Below, piece after piece: positions 25,658-34,592 of a DNA stretch of 64,000 nucleotides. Location of the stretch: contig NZ_VAWE01000001.1 of NCBI RefSeq assembly GCF_005795905.1, positions 5,321,001 through 5,385,000 on the forward strand, given 5' to 3'. The translations under genes were made by a program, and so were the position numbers. Under the pieces are notes generated by a model. It ran no database searches. It was not told where the DNA came from and saw nothing but the letters and a program-made list of their open reading frames with translations. Source of the DNA: Streptomyces marianii. GTDB lineage: Bacteria > Actinomycetota > Actinomycetes > Streptomycetales > Streptomycetaceae. Every line of letters begins with the position of its first letter. Within the stretch, counting starts at the first letter, position 1.

Positions 25658-28207
25658 ATGAGTCACGAGCCACAGCAGCGCCGGGACCCGAGGGATCCGA
25701 CCGCCGTCGGCCGCCCGGTGCCCGGCTCGCCGCGCGAGGAGGGTGGGGAGGGGTGGTACGGCGGGCCCGGCCGGGATGGCCCGGACGCGCGCGCGGACCG
25801 GGAGGACCGGCAGGCCCGCGCGGAGCCGCCGGACGACGGCGCCCGTCCGGGCCGCGACCGGACCCGCCCGCGGCGCACCGGTCTGCGGCGTGCCGTCCCC
25901 ACCTGGCGGACGGTCCTCGGCGCCTCCCTGCTGTTCGCGCTCCTGCTCATCGGCGGTTTCGTCACCGGTTATCTGCTGGTCGGTATCCCGCCGGCCAACT
26001 CCGCGGCCACGGCCCAGTCGAACGTGTACCTCTACAAGGACGGCACGCAGATCGCCCGCGACGGCGAGGTCAACCGGCAGAGCGTCCGGCTCTCCCAGAT
26101 TCCCCTCTCCGTCCAGCGCGCGGTGCTCGCCGCCGAGGACCGCGACTTCTACTCCGGACGGGCCGTCGACCCCCAGGCGATGGTCCGTGCCGCGTGGAAC
26201 ACCGTCACCGGCAAGGGGAAGCAGTCCGGCTCCACCATCACCCAGCAGTACGTCAAGAACTACTACCTGGGCCAGGAGCAGACGGTCACCCGCAAGGTGA
26301 AGGAGTTCTTCATCGCGATCAAGCTCGACCGGGAGGAGAGCAAGGCCGACATCCTGGAGGGCTATCTCAACACCAGCTACTTCGGCCGCAACGCGTACGG
26401 CATCCAGGCCGCCGCCCACGCCTACTACGGCAAGGACATCGGTGCGGTCGACACCGCCGAGGGCGCCTACCTCGCCTCGCTGCTCAACGCCCCCAGCGCG
26501 TACGACGTGGCCGCCCATCCCGAGAACCGGCCCCGGGCGCTGGCCCGCTGGAACTACACGCTCGACGGCATGGTGACGGAGAAATGGCTGCCCCTCTCCG
26601 ACCGGGCCACGATGATCTTCCCGATGCCGCAGACGGCGGGTCCCGCCACGGGGCTCTCCGGACAGCGCGGCTACGTCGTCCAGGCCGTCGAGGACTGGAT
26701 CACCGGCAACGGGATCGTCGACGAGAAGACCCTGGCGCGCGGCGGCTACCGCATCACCACCACCCTGGAGCGGAAGAAGCAGGACGCCTTCGTCGCCGCC
26801 GTCGACCGGCACGTGATGTCCCGGCGCGATCCCGGCCGTGCCGCCGACCGCAACGTCCGCGTGGGCGGGGCGTCGATCGACCCCGCGAGCGGCAAGGTCG
26901 TCGCCATGTACGGCGGCGTCGACTACACCAAGCAGTACGTCAACAACGCGACCCGCCGCGACTACCAGGTCGGTTCGACGTTCAAGCCGTTCGTCCTCGC
27001 CGCGGCCGTCGAGAACGGCTCCATGACCCAGGACGGCCGGCGGATCACCCCCGACACGCTCTACGACGGCACGGACCGGCGCCAGGTACAGGGCCGCCAC
27101 GGCCCGACCGGCTACGCGCCGGAGAACGAGGACAACGTCTCCTACGGCCCGCTGAGCCTGCGGATGGCCACGGACCACTCGGTCAACTCGGTGTACGCGC
27201 AGCTCGCCCAGGACGTCGGACCGCGCAGGGTGCGGGAGACCGCCATCGCCCTCGGCGTCCCGGAGAGCACTCCGGACCTGACGGCGACGCCGTCCATCGC
27301 GCTCGGTGTGGCCACCGCGAGCGTCCTGGACATGGCCGAGGCGTATGCGACGCTCGCCAACCACGGCCGCCACGGCACGTATACGCTGGTCGAGCGCATC
27401 ACCAAAGGCGGCGTGGAACTGGATCTGCCGGCCGCGCCGCACAGACAGGCCATCAGCCGCGAGGCGGCGGACACCACGACGTCCGTGCTGATGGGCGTGG
27501 TGCGGCAGGGGTCGGGCACGGCGGCGCTGTCCTCCGGACGGCCCGCGGCGGGCAAGACGGGCACGGCGGAGGGCGACAGGGCCGCCTGGTTTGCCGGTTA
27601 CACCCCCGATCTGGCGACCGTCGTCGCCGTCATGGGGCAGGATCCCGACACCGGTGCCCAGAAGTCGCTCTACGGGGCGCTGGGCCTGCCGCGGATCAAC
27701 GGCGGCGGGGCGCCCGCGGCGATCTGGGGCGAGTTCACGGCGGCCGCGCTGGCCGGCCGCGAGGCGGAGGGCTTCGACCTGACGGTCGCCGACGGCGCGG
27801 AGGAGGAGTTCTTCCCGTTCGACGAGCCGGGCCTGCCCGGCGACGACGCCTTCGGGCCGGTCGGGAACGAGGACCCCACCGGCGACCGCCGGTTCGCAAC
27901 CGGCACGCCGCCACCGTCGGACTGGCCGGACACCGGCGGTGCCGCGGAAGGCGGCATCCCGCGCGACGGTGGCATCCCGCGCGACGGCGGCACTCTGCCG
28001 GCGGGCGGAACCACGGGCGGCCGCCCGCCCACGGCGGGCCGGGGCACCGTCGGCCCGGCGACCGGCGGGCCGGACGGCGGCACCGAGCAGGGCGGTGAGG
28101 TACAGGGCGGGGTCACCCGGGGCACCACCGGCGGCGGAGGCGACGGCAGCGGCCCGCAGGGGACGGACGGCACCGACGGCTGGGGCGCGGTCCCCGACCG
28201 GCCGTGA
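25658..28207 (+). CDS. Class A penicillin-binding protein (transglycosylase/transpeptidase)
   Basis: 849 aa. The cytoplasmic N-terminus of about 80 residues is disordered and basic, followed by one anchor helix (VLGASLLFALLLIGGFVTGY). The GT51 domain shows EDRDF with its catalytic Glu, GSTITQQYVKN and RKVKEF. The transpeptidase has S-T-F-K (SxxK), SVN (SxN) and KTGTAE (KTG). It polymerises and crosslinks peptidoglycan outside the membrane. The last 130 residues are a Gly/Thr-rich tail with short repeats (GGIPRDGGIPRDGG). The start is the ATG at 25658 with GAGGAG 11 bases before; upstream codons are not coding-like. Multiple PBPs of this class are normal in Streptomyces. Confidence 0.95.
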   Translation: MSHEPQQRRDPRDPTAVGRPVPGSPREEGGEGWYGGPGRDGPDARADREDRQARAEPPDDGARPGRDRTRPRRTGLRRAVPTWRTVLGASLLFALLLIGGFVTGYLLVGIPPANSAATAQSNVYLYKDGTQIARDGEVNRQSVRLSQIPLSVQRAVLAAEDRDFYSGRAVDPQAMVRAAWNTVTGKGKQSGSTITQQYVKNYYLGQEQTVTRKVKEFFIAIKLDREESKADILEGYLNTSYFGRNAYGIQAAAHAYYGKDIGAVDTAEGAYLASLLNAPSAYDVAAHPENRPRALARWNYTLDGMVTEKWLPLSDRATMIFPMPQTAGPATGLSGQRGYVVQAVEDWITGNGIVDEKTLARGGYRITTTLERKKQDAFVAAVDRHVMSRRDPGRAADRNVRVGGASIDPASGKVVAMYGGVDYTKQYVNNATRRDYQVGSTFKPFVLAAAVENGSMTQDGRRITPDTLYDGTDRRQVQGRHGPTGYAPENEDNVSYGPLSLRMATDHSVNSVYAQLAQDVGPRRVRETAIALGVPESTPDLTATPSIALGVATASVLDMAEAYATLANHGRHGTYTLVERITKGGVELDLPAAPHRQAISREAADTTTSVLMGVVRQGSGTAALSSGRPAAGKTGTAEGDRAAWFAGYTPDLATVVAVMGQDPDTGAQKSLYGALGLPRINGGGAPAAIWGEFTAAALAGREAEGFDLTVADGAEEEFFPFDEPGLPGDDAFGPVGNEDPTGDRRFATGTPPPSDWPDTGGAAEGGIPRDGGIPRDGGTLPAGGTTGGRPPTAGRGTVGPATGGPDGGTEQGGEVQGGVTRGTTGGGGDGSGPQGTDGTDGWGAVPDRP

Positions 28208-28323
28208 GCCGTGTCGCCGGGGCCGTGCCGGCGTGGGCCGTGCCGCCGGGTGCCCGACCGGCCGCAGGCCCTGTCGCCGAGGGAGGGGACGGCTGGTGGT
28301 GGGACGCGCCGCCGTGGACGGGA

Positions 28324-28644
28324 TCAGCGGCCCGAGGTCGCCTTCAGGCCGATCACGGCGACGAGGAGCAGGACGACGAAGAAGATCCGGGCGGCGGTCG
28401 CCGGCTCGCCGAGGACGGCCATCCCCACGATCGCGGCACCGGCCGCCCCGATGCCGACCCAGACGCCGTACGCGGTGCCGATGGGCAGCGTCCTGGCGGC
28501 GCGGGACAGCAGCAGCATGCTGGCGACGATCCCGGCGGCGGTGAACACACTCGGCCAGAACCGGGTGAAGCCCTCCGTGAACTTCATGCCGATCGACCAG
28601 CCGACCTCGAGCAGACCGGCGAGAAGGAGCAGGACCCAGGCCAC
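28324..28644 (-). CDS. SMR-family guanidinium exporter (SugE/Gdx type)
   Basis: 106 aa with four membrane helices. LAGLLEVGWSIGMKFTEGFTRFWPS contains the essential proton/substrate Glu of SMR proteins. The Trp in E-V-G-W and the GFTR turn are of the Gdx (SugE) subtype, which exports guanidinium against protons, rather than the EmrE drug-efflux subtype. GTG 28644 is chosen because GGAGG (28653-28657) sits 8 bases before it and the family starts with MAW; GTG 28653 is a weaker choice. The guanidine-III riboswitch just upstream (28681-28720) independently supports this function and implies induction by guanidine. Confidence 0.92.
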   Translation of the reverse strand: MAWVLLLLAGLLEVGWSIGMKFTEGFTRFWPSVFTAAGIVASMLLLSRAARTLPIGTAYGVWVGIGAAGAAIVGMAVLGEPATAARIFFVVLLLVAVIGLKATSGR

Positions 28645-28680
28645 GACAGGCACCTCCGAGACGCGGACTTCGTGCGGGGT

Positions 28681-28720
28681 GCGTCGTCTTTGCCTGCCCG
28701 GTACGGCGCGTCTCGTCGGG
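28681..28720 (-). promoter_or_regulatory. Guanidine-III (ykkC-III) riboswitch
   Basis: On the minus strand the 40-nt aptamer reads CCCGACGAG at its 5' end, CGCCGUACCGGG in the middle and AAAGACGACGC at the 3' end. This is the same pseudoknot architecture and nearly the same sequence as the crystallised Thermobifida fusca aptamer, including the conserved ACGAG and GCCGUACC elements. It lies 24 bases upstream of the ribosome site of the SMR exporter gene. Guanidine binding should free that site and switch on export. This is recognised from memory of the published aptamer; a covariance-model scan would settle it. Confidence 0.87.
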
Positions 28721-28738
28721 TCGGCCCCACCGTAGCAG

Positions 28739-28789
28739 AGGGCATGCGGAAGGCCTGGTGACACCGTCACCAGGCCTTCCGCATGCCCT
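28739..28789. terminator. 24-bp perfect hairpin after the GroES-like gene
   Basis: Arms 28739-28762 and 28766-28789 are exact complements with a 3-base loop. On the minus strand it lies between the GroES-like gene stop and the guanidine riboswitch, so it insulates the riboswitch from upstream transcription. A TACGGT -10-like hexamer (28729-28734) lies between hairpin and aptamer. Confidence 0.7.
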
Positions 28790-28891
28790 GAGGGCGCTGC
28801 CGCGGCCAGGGCCGCGAGGTTCGTGGGGCGCGCGCCGGACTGCGCGCACCGGCACCGGGCCGGGCGGCTCCCCGGGCGGTCCGCTACACCG

Positions 28892-29239
28892 CTACAGGTA
28901 CAGCCCGGTCGAGTCCTCGGCGCCCTCGAAGCGGTCCGCGGCGACGGCGTGCAGATCGCGCTCTCGCATCAGTACGTACGCCACGCCGCGCACCTCGACC
29001 TCCGCGCGGTCCTCCGGGTCGTACAGCACACGGTCGCCGGACTCGACCGTCCGGACGTTCTGCCCGACGGCGACCACCTCCGCCCAGGCCAGACGCCGAC
29101 CGACCGCCGCGGTCGCCGGGATCAGGATGCCGCCGCCGGACCGCCGCTCGCCCTCGGGGGCGTCCGACCGGACCAGCACCCGGTCGTGCAGCATCTTGAT
29201 GGGCAGCTTGTCGTGCTTGTCGAGGGTGTTGTCGCTCAC
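28892..29239 (-). CDS. GroES-like co-chaperonin paralogue
   Basis: 115 aa, Cpn10 fold: KMLHDRVLVRSDAPEGERRSGGGILIP is the N-terminal strand plus the start of the mobile loop. VVAVGQNVRTVESGDRVLYDPEDRAEVEVRGVAYVLMRERDLHAV covers the rest. The mobile-loop segment differs from the canonical IVIPDTA pattern. No groEL gene is next to it, and the main groES-groEL locus of Streptomyces lies elsewhere, so this is an accessory copy. It is followed by a strong hairpin and preceded by the DUF3618 gene on the same strand. Confidence 0.82.
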   Translation of the reverse strand: MSDNTLDKHDKLPIKMLHDRVLVRSDAPEGERRSGGGILIPATAAVGRRLAWAEVVAVGQNVRTVESGDRVLYDPEDRAEVEVRGVAYVLMRERDLHAVAADRFEGAEDSTGLYL

Positions 29240-29294
29240 GACACCGAACCTACCTGCCGAACGCCGGTGGGGCCGCTTCCGGGGTGGATCGGGG

Positions 29295-29615
29295 TCACGC
29301 CTTCCGCTTCCTGGCGGCCAGGGCCAGCAGACCGACCAGGCCCACGACGGCCAGCGCCACCGGCACCGCGCGCTCCAGCCTGGGCGCGCCGTCCGGGTGC
29401 ACGAATCGGTTCTTCACATCGATCACCACACGATTCGCGGCCACGAACGCCCGCCCCGCGGTCTGGTCCACGGTCGAGGCGACCTTGGCCTTCGCGTCCC
29501 CGATGATCGTCTTGGGGTGCATCCGCACCCCGATCTCGTCGAGCGTCTCGGCGAGCTGCTCGCGCCGGCGGACGATGTCCGCCTCGATCTGCGCAGGGGT
29601 CCTGGCGTCCGACAC
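29295..29615 (-). CDS. DUF3618 small membrane protein
   Basis: 106 aa. The N-terminus TPAQIEADIVRRREQLAETLDEI is the DUF3618 signature helix, followed by a basic middle and one C-terminal membrane helix (AVPVALAVVGLVGLLALAARKRK). GTG 29615 has a correctly placed GGAGG; the open frame continues upstream without a ribosome site. Proteins of this family are small inner-membrane proteins of unknown role, often near stress or cell-envelope genes. It is divergent from bcp. Confidence 0.85.
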   Translation of the reverse strand: MSDARTPAQIEADIVRRREQLAETLDEIGVRMHPKTIIGDAKAKVASTVDQTAGRAFVAANRVVIDVKNRFVHPDGAPRLERAVPVALAVVGLVGLLALAARKRKA

Positions 29616-29742
29616 CGCGCCGCCTCCGTCGTCGTTTCCGGTAATCCTTCCTCGACAGTCTGTCAGCTCGACGCCGACCGCACCCAACGGCACCCCTACT
29701 ACGCTCGGTGCCGTACGCCCACATCCCTGAGGAGAACCGAGA

Positions 29743-30210
29743 ATGAGCGAGCGACTCCAGCCCGGCGACACCGCCCCGGACTTCACCCTGCCCGATGCGG
29801 ACGGCAACGAGGTCTCGCTCGCCGACCACAAGGGCCGCAAGGTCATCGTGTACTTCTACCCGGCGGCCCTGACCCCGGGCTGCACCAAGCAGGCCTGCGA
29901 CTTCACCGACAACCTGGACCTGCTGGCGGGCGCCGGCTACGACGTCATCGGCGTGTCCCCGGACAAGCCCGAGAAGCTCGCGAAGTTCCGCGAGAAGGAG
30001 GAGCTCAAGGTCACGCTCGTCGGCGACCCGTCGAAGGCGGTCCTGGAGGCGTACGGCGCGTTCGGCGAGAAGAAGCTCTACGGCAAGACGGTGACGGGAG
30101 TCATCCGGTCGACGGTCGTCGTGGACGAGGACGGCAAGGTCGAGCGGGCGCTGTACAACGTGAAGGCCACCGGCCACGTCGCGAAGATCATCAAGGATCT
30201 GGGCCTCTGA
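29743..30210 (+). CDS. bcp: Thioredoxin-dependent thiol peroxidase (Bcp/PrxQ)
   Basis: 155 aa. The peroxidatic Cys is C47 in ALTPGCTKQACDF, with the resolving Cys C52 five residues on, as in PrxQ enzymes; the family Thr and the later Arg (GVIRSTVVVDEDG) of the active site are present. It reduces hydrogen peroxide and organic hydroperoxides using thioredoxin. GAGGAGAACC precedes the ATG. A stem-loop at 30217-30261 follows. Confidence 0.95.
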   Translation: MSERLQPGDTAPDFTLPDADGNEVSLADHKGRKVIVYFYPAALTPGCTKQACDFTDNLDLLAGAGYDVIGVSPDKPEKLAKFREKEELKVTLVGDPSKAVLEAYGAFGEKKLYGKTVTGVIRSTVVVDEDGKVERALYNVKATGHVAKIIKDLGL

Positions 30211-30216
30211 GGCCAC

Positions 30217-30261
30217 GCCGCCGGCCGGAGTCCCCTCACGCGCCGGGCCCCGGCCGGCGGC
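30217..30261 (+). terminator. Hairpin after bcp
   Basis: GCCGCCGGCCGG (30217-30228) is exactly complementary to 30250-30261, with a 21-base loop. A second GC-rich stem is possible inside the loop region. Confidence 0.45.
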
Positions 30262-30422
30262 CCCGCGACGGCTGCTCCCCGGCCGCCCCCGGGGCAGCTG
30301 CTCCCCGGACTCCGTACGGGGCAGTAGGGCGGAGCCGGACTCCGTAACCGCGCGCCGAGGCGGTCCGGCCCATGGCGCATGGCGGGGCGGCCCGGTTCCC
30401 ACCGCGCCGACCCGCTCCCGTG

Positions 30423-31727
30423 TCAGAGGCGGGCCGCCGCCCGTTCGCCTATCAGCACGGGGAGATCCACGCTGCGCGCCATCCGCGCGTACCCCGCGTC
30501 GTTGGGGTGCAGATGGTCCCCGGAGTCGTATGCCGGGTGCAGCTGCTCCGGGGCGTACGGATCCCTCAGCGCGCGGTCGAAGTCGACGACGGCGTCGAAG
30601 ACGGTGCCCGCGCGGACGGCCTCGTTGATCTCCTGCCGGGCGGCCTCCAGCGCCGGGCTGTAGCGGGGGTGCCCCTCGAACGGCATGAGCGTCGCCCCGA
30701 CCACCCGAAGTCCGCGTGCCCGCGCCCGGTCCGCGAGGTTCCGCAGCCCGGCCGTGATCCCCGCCGGGTCCGCCGTGCCGGCCGGGCGGAGGAGGTCGTT
30801 GACCCCCAGGGCGATCACGACGACCCGGGCGCCCGGCCGGTCGAGCACATCACGGTCGAGACGGGACAGCCCGCTCGGGCCGATGCCGTCCCGGAGGAGC
30901 CGGTTGCCGCTGATGCCCTGGTTGACGACGCCGTACCCCCATCGACCCGAGCGCAGTCGGTCGGCCAGGTGGTCGGTCCAGCGGCGGTCGGTGTCGGGCG
31001 TGGAGCCCGCTCCGTCGGTGAGCGAGTCGCCGAGGGCGACCACCGTGCCGCGCGCGGCCGGATTGCGGACGTCGACGGCCGTCAGGTAGTGCCAGGAGGA
31101 GGTGCGCAGGGTGTAGTGCGCCGCGCCGGCGTCGCGGGTGCGGTCGCCCTCGGCCAGGTACGACGTCTGGCGCGCCCGCGCGTGCAGGGTGACCGTGCCC
31201 CCGCCGGGCGCCGGGACGAAGAGGGTGACGAGGAGATGCCCGTCCTCGGGGACGGCGAGGAGGGCCGGGTCGCCGACGACGTGCCCGCCCGGGGGCACCG
31301 TGACGGACCGGTGTCCGCCGAAGAGCACCGGCCGAAGGCTGCCCGGGACGGCGGCCGCGCCCCCGGCGGCGACGGCTACGGAAGCGCGGCCTATGTGCAG
31401 GGGCTCGGTCCCGTAGAGGTTCGACAGGGTGATCCTGGCCTCGCCGCCGCCCATGCTGGTGTGGACGACGTTCCGTACGGAATGCCCGCCTGCCGGGGCG
31501 ACTCCGGCCTTTCCCGGTGCGGCGGACCAGGTTCCGGTCCAGCCACCCGTGCCCACGGCCTGCGCCGTCGTGTTGTCCGGCCGGCCGGCGGTCTTGGTGC
31601 CGGGAGCGGCCTGCCGCCGGTCGTCCGGGCCGACGAGGGAGAAGGTCGTGATGATCGCGCCGGAGATCAGCAGGGTCAGGGCGACGAGTGCGGCGAACAG
31701 GCCGTACCCGGCCCGCTGGTTTTTCAT
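30423..31727 (-). CDS. Secreted SGNH/GDSL hydrolase
   Basis: 434 aa. A signal anchor (YGLFAALVALTLLISGAIITT) is followed by an N-terminal beta-sandwich domain (TWSAAPGKAGVAP to TSYLAEGDRTRDAG). The SGNH esterase domain then shows VVALGDSLTDGAGS (nucleophile Ser), VVNQGISGNRLL (block II Gly), VVVIALGVNDLL (Asn) and DHLHPNDAGY (catalytic Asp-His). Two starts are possible, GTG 31733 and ATG 31727; GGATGAT suits the second slightly better. The family includes lipases and carbohydrate esterases; the substrate is not predictable. It is divergent from the DUF445 gene. Confidence 0.9.
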   Translation of the reverse strand: MKNQRAGYGLFAALVALTLLISGAIITTFSLVGPDDRRQAAPGTKTAGRPDNTTAQAVGTGGWTGTWSAAPGKAGVAPAGGHSVRNVVHTSMGGGEARITLSNLYGTEPLHIGRASVAVAAGGAAAVPGSLRPVLFGGHRSVTVPPGGHVVGDPALLAVPEDGHLLVTLFVPAPGGGTVTLHARARQTSYLAEGDRTRDAGAAHYTLRTSSWHYLTAVDVRNPAARGTVVALGDSLTDGAGSTPDTDRRWTDHLADRLRSGRWGYGVVNQGISGNRLLRDGIGPSGLSRLDRDVLDRPGARVVVIALGVNDLLRPAGTADPAGITAGLRNLADRARARGLRVVGATLMPFEGHPRYSPALEAARQEINEAVRAGTVFDAVVDFDRALRDPYAPEQLHPAYDSGDHLHPNDAGYARMARSVDLPVLIGERAAARL

Positions 31728-31844
31728 GAGCACATCATCCGATATAGCCGTGGGAACTCGACGTGCGCCCCGGGAGTACCACAGGTAGGGAGAAGGCGTA
31801 CGGCCGTTGGGTAGGAGCGTCGCGTACGCGGACGGGTGGAGTCG

Positions 31845-33545
31845 ATGAAGCGAACTGAACGACCTGAGCGCGAGGATCCGGCCGCCGGTCGTCCGGGCCC
31901 CACTCCGGATGCGCCGGACGGGTACGGCCCGGCCGCCCGCGCCCCCGCGCCGCCGTCGGCGGGCGGGAGCCCGGACGGCGGCGCGGAGGGTGCCGCGTCC
32001 GCTCGGGGCCGCTCCGGGGACGGCGTCGCCGGACGTGAGGGGGCGCTGGGCCGAGCGGGTGACGAGGGGCGCGACGGGGGCGGCCGTGACGACGCCGACG
32101 GTGCGCGGCGCCGCCCCGCGGCGACCGGCGAGGCGGTGCGCGACGGGTCCCGGCCGGGACCCCGCGGCGGAAGCGGCGACGGACCGGGATCCGACGAGCC
32201 GGGCGGGGGCGGCCGGTCAGGGGCCGCGCCCGACGGGACCGCGACCGGCCGCGCCCGTCGGCCGCGGCCGGCACCGCTCGCCTCCTTCGCGTACACCGCC
32301 GCCGACGAGGAGAAGCGCCGCGGGGTGCGCCGGATGAAGGCCACGGCCACGGGTCTGCTGCTCCTCGTGGCGGTGATCTTCACGCTCGCCACCTGGGCCC
32401 GGAACTCCGGCATCGAGGGCTGGCCCGGCTATGTGGCCGCGGCAGCCGAGGCCGGGATGGTCGGCGCCCTGGCCGACTGGTTCGCGGTCACCGCACTGTT
32501 CCGGCACCCCCTGGGCATCCCCATCCCGCACACCGCGATCATTCCCAACAAGAAGGACCAGCTCGGCGCCTCCCTCGGGACCTTCGTCGGGGAGAACTTC
32601 CTCTCCGAGGACGTCGTACGGGCCAGACTGCGCGGCCTCTCCCTGGGCGGCCGGCTCGGCACCTGGCTCGCCGAGCCCGCACACGCCGACCGCGTCACCG
32701 CCGAACTGTCCACCGCCCTGCGCGGGGCGCTCGCCGTCCTGCGGGACTCCGACGTCCAGGCCGTCGTCGGCGAGGCCATCACCCGGCGAGCGGAGACCGT
32801 CGAGATCGCGCCGGGCATCGGCAAGACCCTCGACAAGATCGTCGCCGACGGTGCCCACCACCGTGCCGTGGACCTGGTCTGTGCCAGCGCCCAGAGCTGG
32901 CTGATCACCCACGGGGATTCCGTCATGGACGCCGTCCAGGGCGGAGCACCGGGCTGGACGCCGCGCTTCGTCGACCGGAAGGTCGGCGAGCGGGTCTACA
33001 AGGAACTGGTCCGGTTCGTCACCGAGATGCGTGACGCACCCAACCACCCCGCGCGCGCCGCGATCGACCGGTTCCTCGCCGACTTCGCCTCCGACCTCCA
33101 GGCGGACACGGACACCCGCACGCGGGTGGAGCGCATGAAGTCCGACTTGCTCTCCCGTCCCGAGGTGCAGGACATCATCGCGTCGGCATGGGCGTCCGTG
33201 CGCGCCATGATCATCTCCGCGGCGGAGGACGAGCGCAGCGAACTGCGGCTGCGGGCCCGTGCCTCCCTGATGTCTTTCGGCGCCCGGCTGGCGACGGACG
33301 GCAGACTTCAGCACAAGCTGGAGGGCTGGATCGAGAACACCGCGGTGTACGTGGTGACGACGTACCGCGAGGAGATCACGTCCCTGATCAGCGACACGGT
33401 CGCGAGCTGGGACGCCGAGCACACCTCGCGCAAGATCGAGGCACACATCGGTCGTGACCTGCAGTTCATCCGGATCAACGGCACGGTCGTCGGTGCGCTC
33501 GCCGGTCTGCTGATCTACACGGTGGCGCACACGCTCGGCGGATGA
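31845..33545 (+). CDS. DUF445 membrane protein with long disordered N-terminus
   Basis: 566 aa. Residues 1-150 are an Arg/Gly/Asp/Ala-rich disordered region. The DUF445 domain begins with KRRGVRRMKATATGLLLLVAVIFTLATWA (helix 1) and GWPGYVAAAAEAGMVGALADWFAVTALFRHPLGIPIPHTAIIPNKK, the family signature. A long cytoplasmic or periplasmic helical part follows, and the C-terminal helix NGTVVGALAGLLIYTVAHTL closes the protein. The function of DUF445 (YjiN-like) is unknown. ATG 31845 with GGTGGAG in front is preferred to GTG 31836. Confidence 0.87.
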   Translation: MKRTERPEREDPAAGRPGPTPDAPDGYGPAARAPAPPSAGGSPDGGAEGAASARGRSGDGVAGREGALGRAGDEGRDGGGRDDADGARRRPAATGEAVRDGSRPGPRGGSGDGPGSDEPGGGGRSGAAPDGTATGRARRPRPAPLASFAYTAADEEKRRGVRRMKATATGLLLLVAVIFTLATWARNSGIEGWPGYVAAAAEAGMVGALADWFAVTALFRHPLGIPIPHTAIIPNKKDQLGASLGTFVGENFLSEDVVRARLRGLSLGGRLGTWLAEPAHADRVTAELSTALRGALAVLRDSDVQAVVGEAITRRAETVEIAPGIGKTLDKIVADGAHHRAVDLVCASAQSWLITHGDSVMDAVQGGAPGWTPRFVDRKVGERVYKELVRFVTEMRDAPNHPARAAIDRFLADFASDLQADTDTRTRVERMKSDLLSRPEVQDIIASAWASVRAMIISAAEDERSELRLRARASLMSFGARLATDGRLQHKLEGWIENTAVYVVTTYREEITSLISDTVASWDAEHTSRKIEAHIGRDLQFIRINGTVVGALAGLLIYTVAHTLGG

Positions 33546-33635
33546 GCCGGCGCCGGGCGCGAGCGTGCGACGCGGCGCCCCGCGCCGCACACCCGGGGGA
33601 AGGCCGCGGGGGAGGGTCGTGTGTGTGGGGGAAGT

Positions 33636-33679
33636 GCTGGGTGCGCAACCGGACTCCGTCCGCCGGTTGCGCACCCAGC
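33636..33679 (+). terminator. Hairpin terminator after the DUF445 gene
   Basis: Perfect 17-bp arms 33636-33652 and 33663-33679, 10-base loop, 90 bp after the stop codon. Confidence 0.7.
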
Positions 33680-33819
33680 CACCATGGGGGAGTTGCCTAT
33701 GAGTACGGACGGGCCGCCGCCCCCGTTCAACGTTCTTCGGGGCCGCTTTCGGCCATGTCCTCCGGGCTGCTTCCGGCCTGTCCCCGGTTCCGGGCGGCCG
33801 GGTCTCCCCGAACGCGCCC

Positions 33820-33963
33820 TCAGCCGGCCCGGCGGGTGACGGCCCAGGACACCAGCGCCATGCCGCCGGCCGCGGTGAACACCGCGGGCCAGGCGCCCGC
33901 CTTCCCGGCGGTGCGAGGACCGGCGTACGCGCGGCCGCCGCCGTCGAAGACCCCGTTCCCCAC
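33820..33963 (-). CDS. Possible small membrane protein, 47 aa
   Basis: A short frame starting at GTG 33963 ends in one hydrophobic helix with a basic end (WPAVFTAAGGMALVSWAVTRR). The composition is convincing for a single-span protein, but there is no clear ribosome site and I recognise no family. The rest of the 541-bp gap 33546-34086 contains only the terminator at 33636 and GC-rich sequence. Confidence 0.3.
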   Translation of the reverse strand: MGNGVFDGGGRAYAGPRTAGKAGAWPAVFTAAGGMALVSWAVTRRAG

Positions 33964-34086
33964 CGGCCGGTTGGCCGCCCACGGGCGGGTGGGGGAGACG
34001 CCCCCGGCCGGCCCGCGCACCGCGCCGGATCCGTTGCGGTGAGGCGCCACGGAACGCACCCTGGAGGGGAGAGGCAGGAGACCGTC

Positions 34087-34530
34087 ATGCCCACTCTCGA
34101 GGAACAGATCGACATCACGGCGCCCGGTGACGTGGTCTGGAACCACCTGCACCAGGTCGAGGACTATCCGCAGTTCGTCGGAGGCGTGCGGGAGGCCCGG
34201 CGGGAGGGAGCCTCCGGCGTCCACATGGATGTGGAGACCGAGGCGGGACGGGCCTTCGGGCTCGACGCCGCCACGGACGATCTCCGTCCGAATCAGACGA
34301 TGACCTGGAGGACGACGGAGACCCCGCACCTCAGCGGCTCCGTCTCGCTCCTCCCGATCGACGCGACCCACACGAGGATGCAGCTACGCATGGAGTACGA
34401 CCCCGCGGAGGCGCACGACGCGTTCGGGGGGCCCCGGGGATTTGCCCAGTCGTCCGCGATCGAAAGGACCGTCCGGGCGGACCTCCACCAGTTCAAGGAG
34501 CTGGTGGAACGGGCACACCCCCGCACCTGA
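34087..34530 (+). CDS. SRPBCC (START/cyclase-like) protein
   Basis: 147 aa. It starts MPTLEEQIDITAPGDVVWNHLHQVEDYPQFVGGV, the usual opening of SRPBCC ligand-binding proteins (ITAPxxxVWxxLxDxxxxPxF). SVSLLPIDATHTRMQLRMEYDP is the central sheet and ERTVRADLHQFKELVE the C-terminal lid helix. Members bind hydrophobic ligands or help polyketide cyclisation; here there is no polyketide context, so a general lipid or stress role is more likely. The start is ATG 34087 with AGGAG; an upstream in-frame GTG/ATG shadow is ignored. Confidence 0.85.
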   Translation: MPTLEEQIDITAPGDVVWNHLHQVEDYPQFVGGVREARREGASGVHMDVETEAGRAFGLDAATDDLRPNQTMTWRTTETPHLSGSVSLLPIDATHTRMQLRMEYDPAEAHDAFGGPRGFAQSSAIERTVRADLHQFKELVERAHPRT

Positions 34531-34592
34531 CCAGCACAGTGCCCCGCGGTGGACGGGGCACCGACGGAACCGTACGGCGAAGGTGACCCGTC

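Noticed and set aside
25601..28855. A very long open frame (1084 codons) on the minus strand
   Set aside because: It lies opposite the class A PBP gene, is rich in Arg, Gly and Val without any family motif, and is the usual antisense shadow of a high-GC gene.
28892..29239. Main groES gene
   Set aside because: No groEL follows, and the mobile loop differs from the canonical sequence. It is called a paralogue instead.
33636..33679. Possible small structured RNA
   Set aside because: A simple perfect hairpin 90 bp after a stop codon is explained by termination; no conserved RNA motif is visible.
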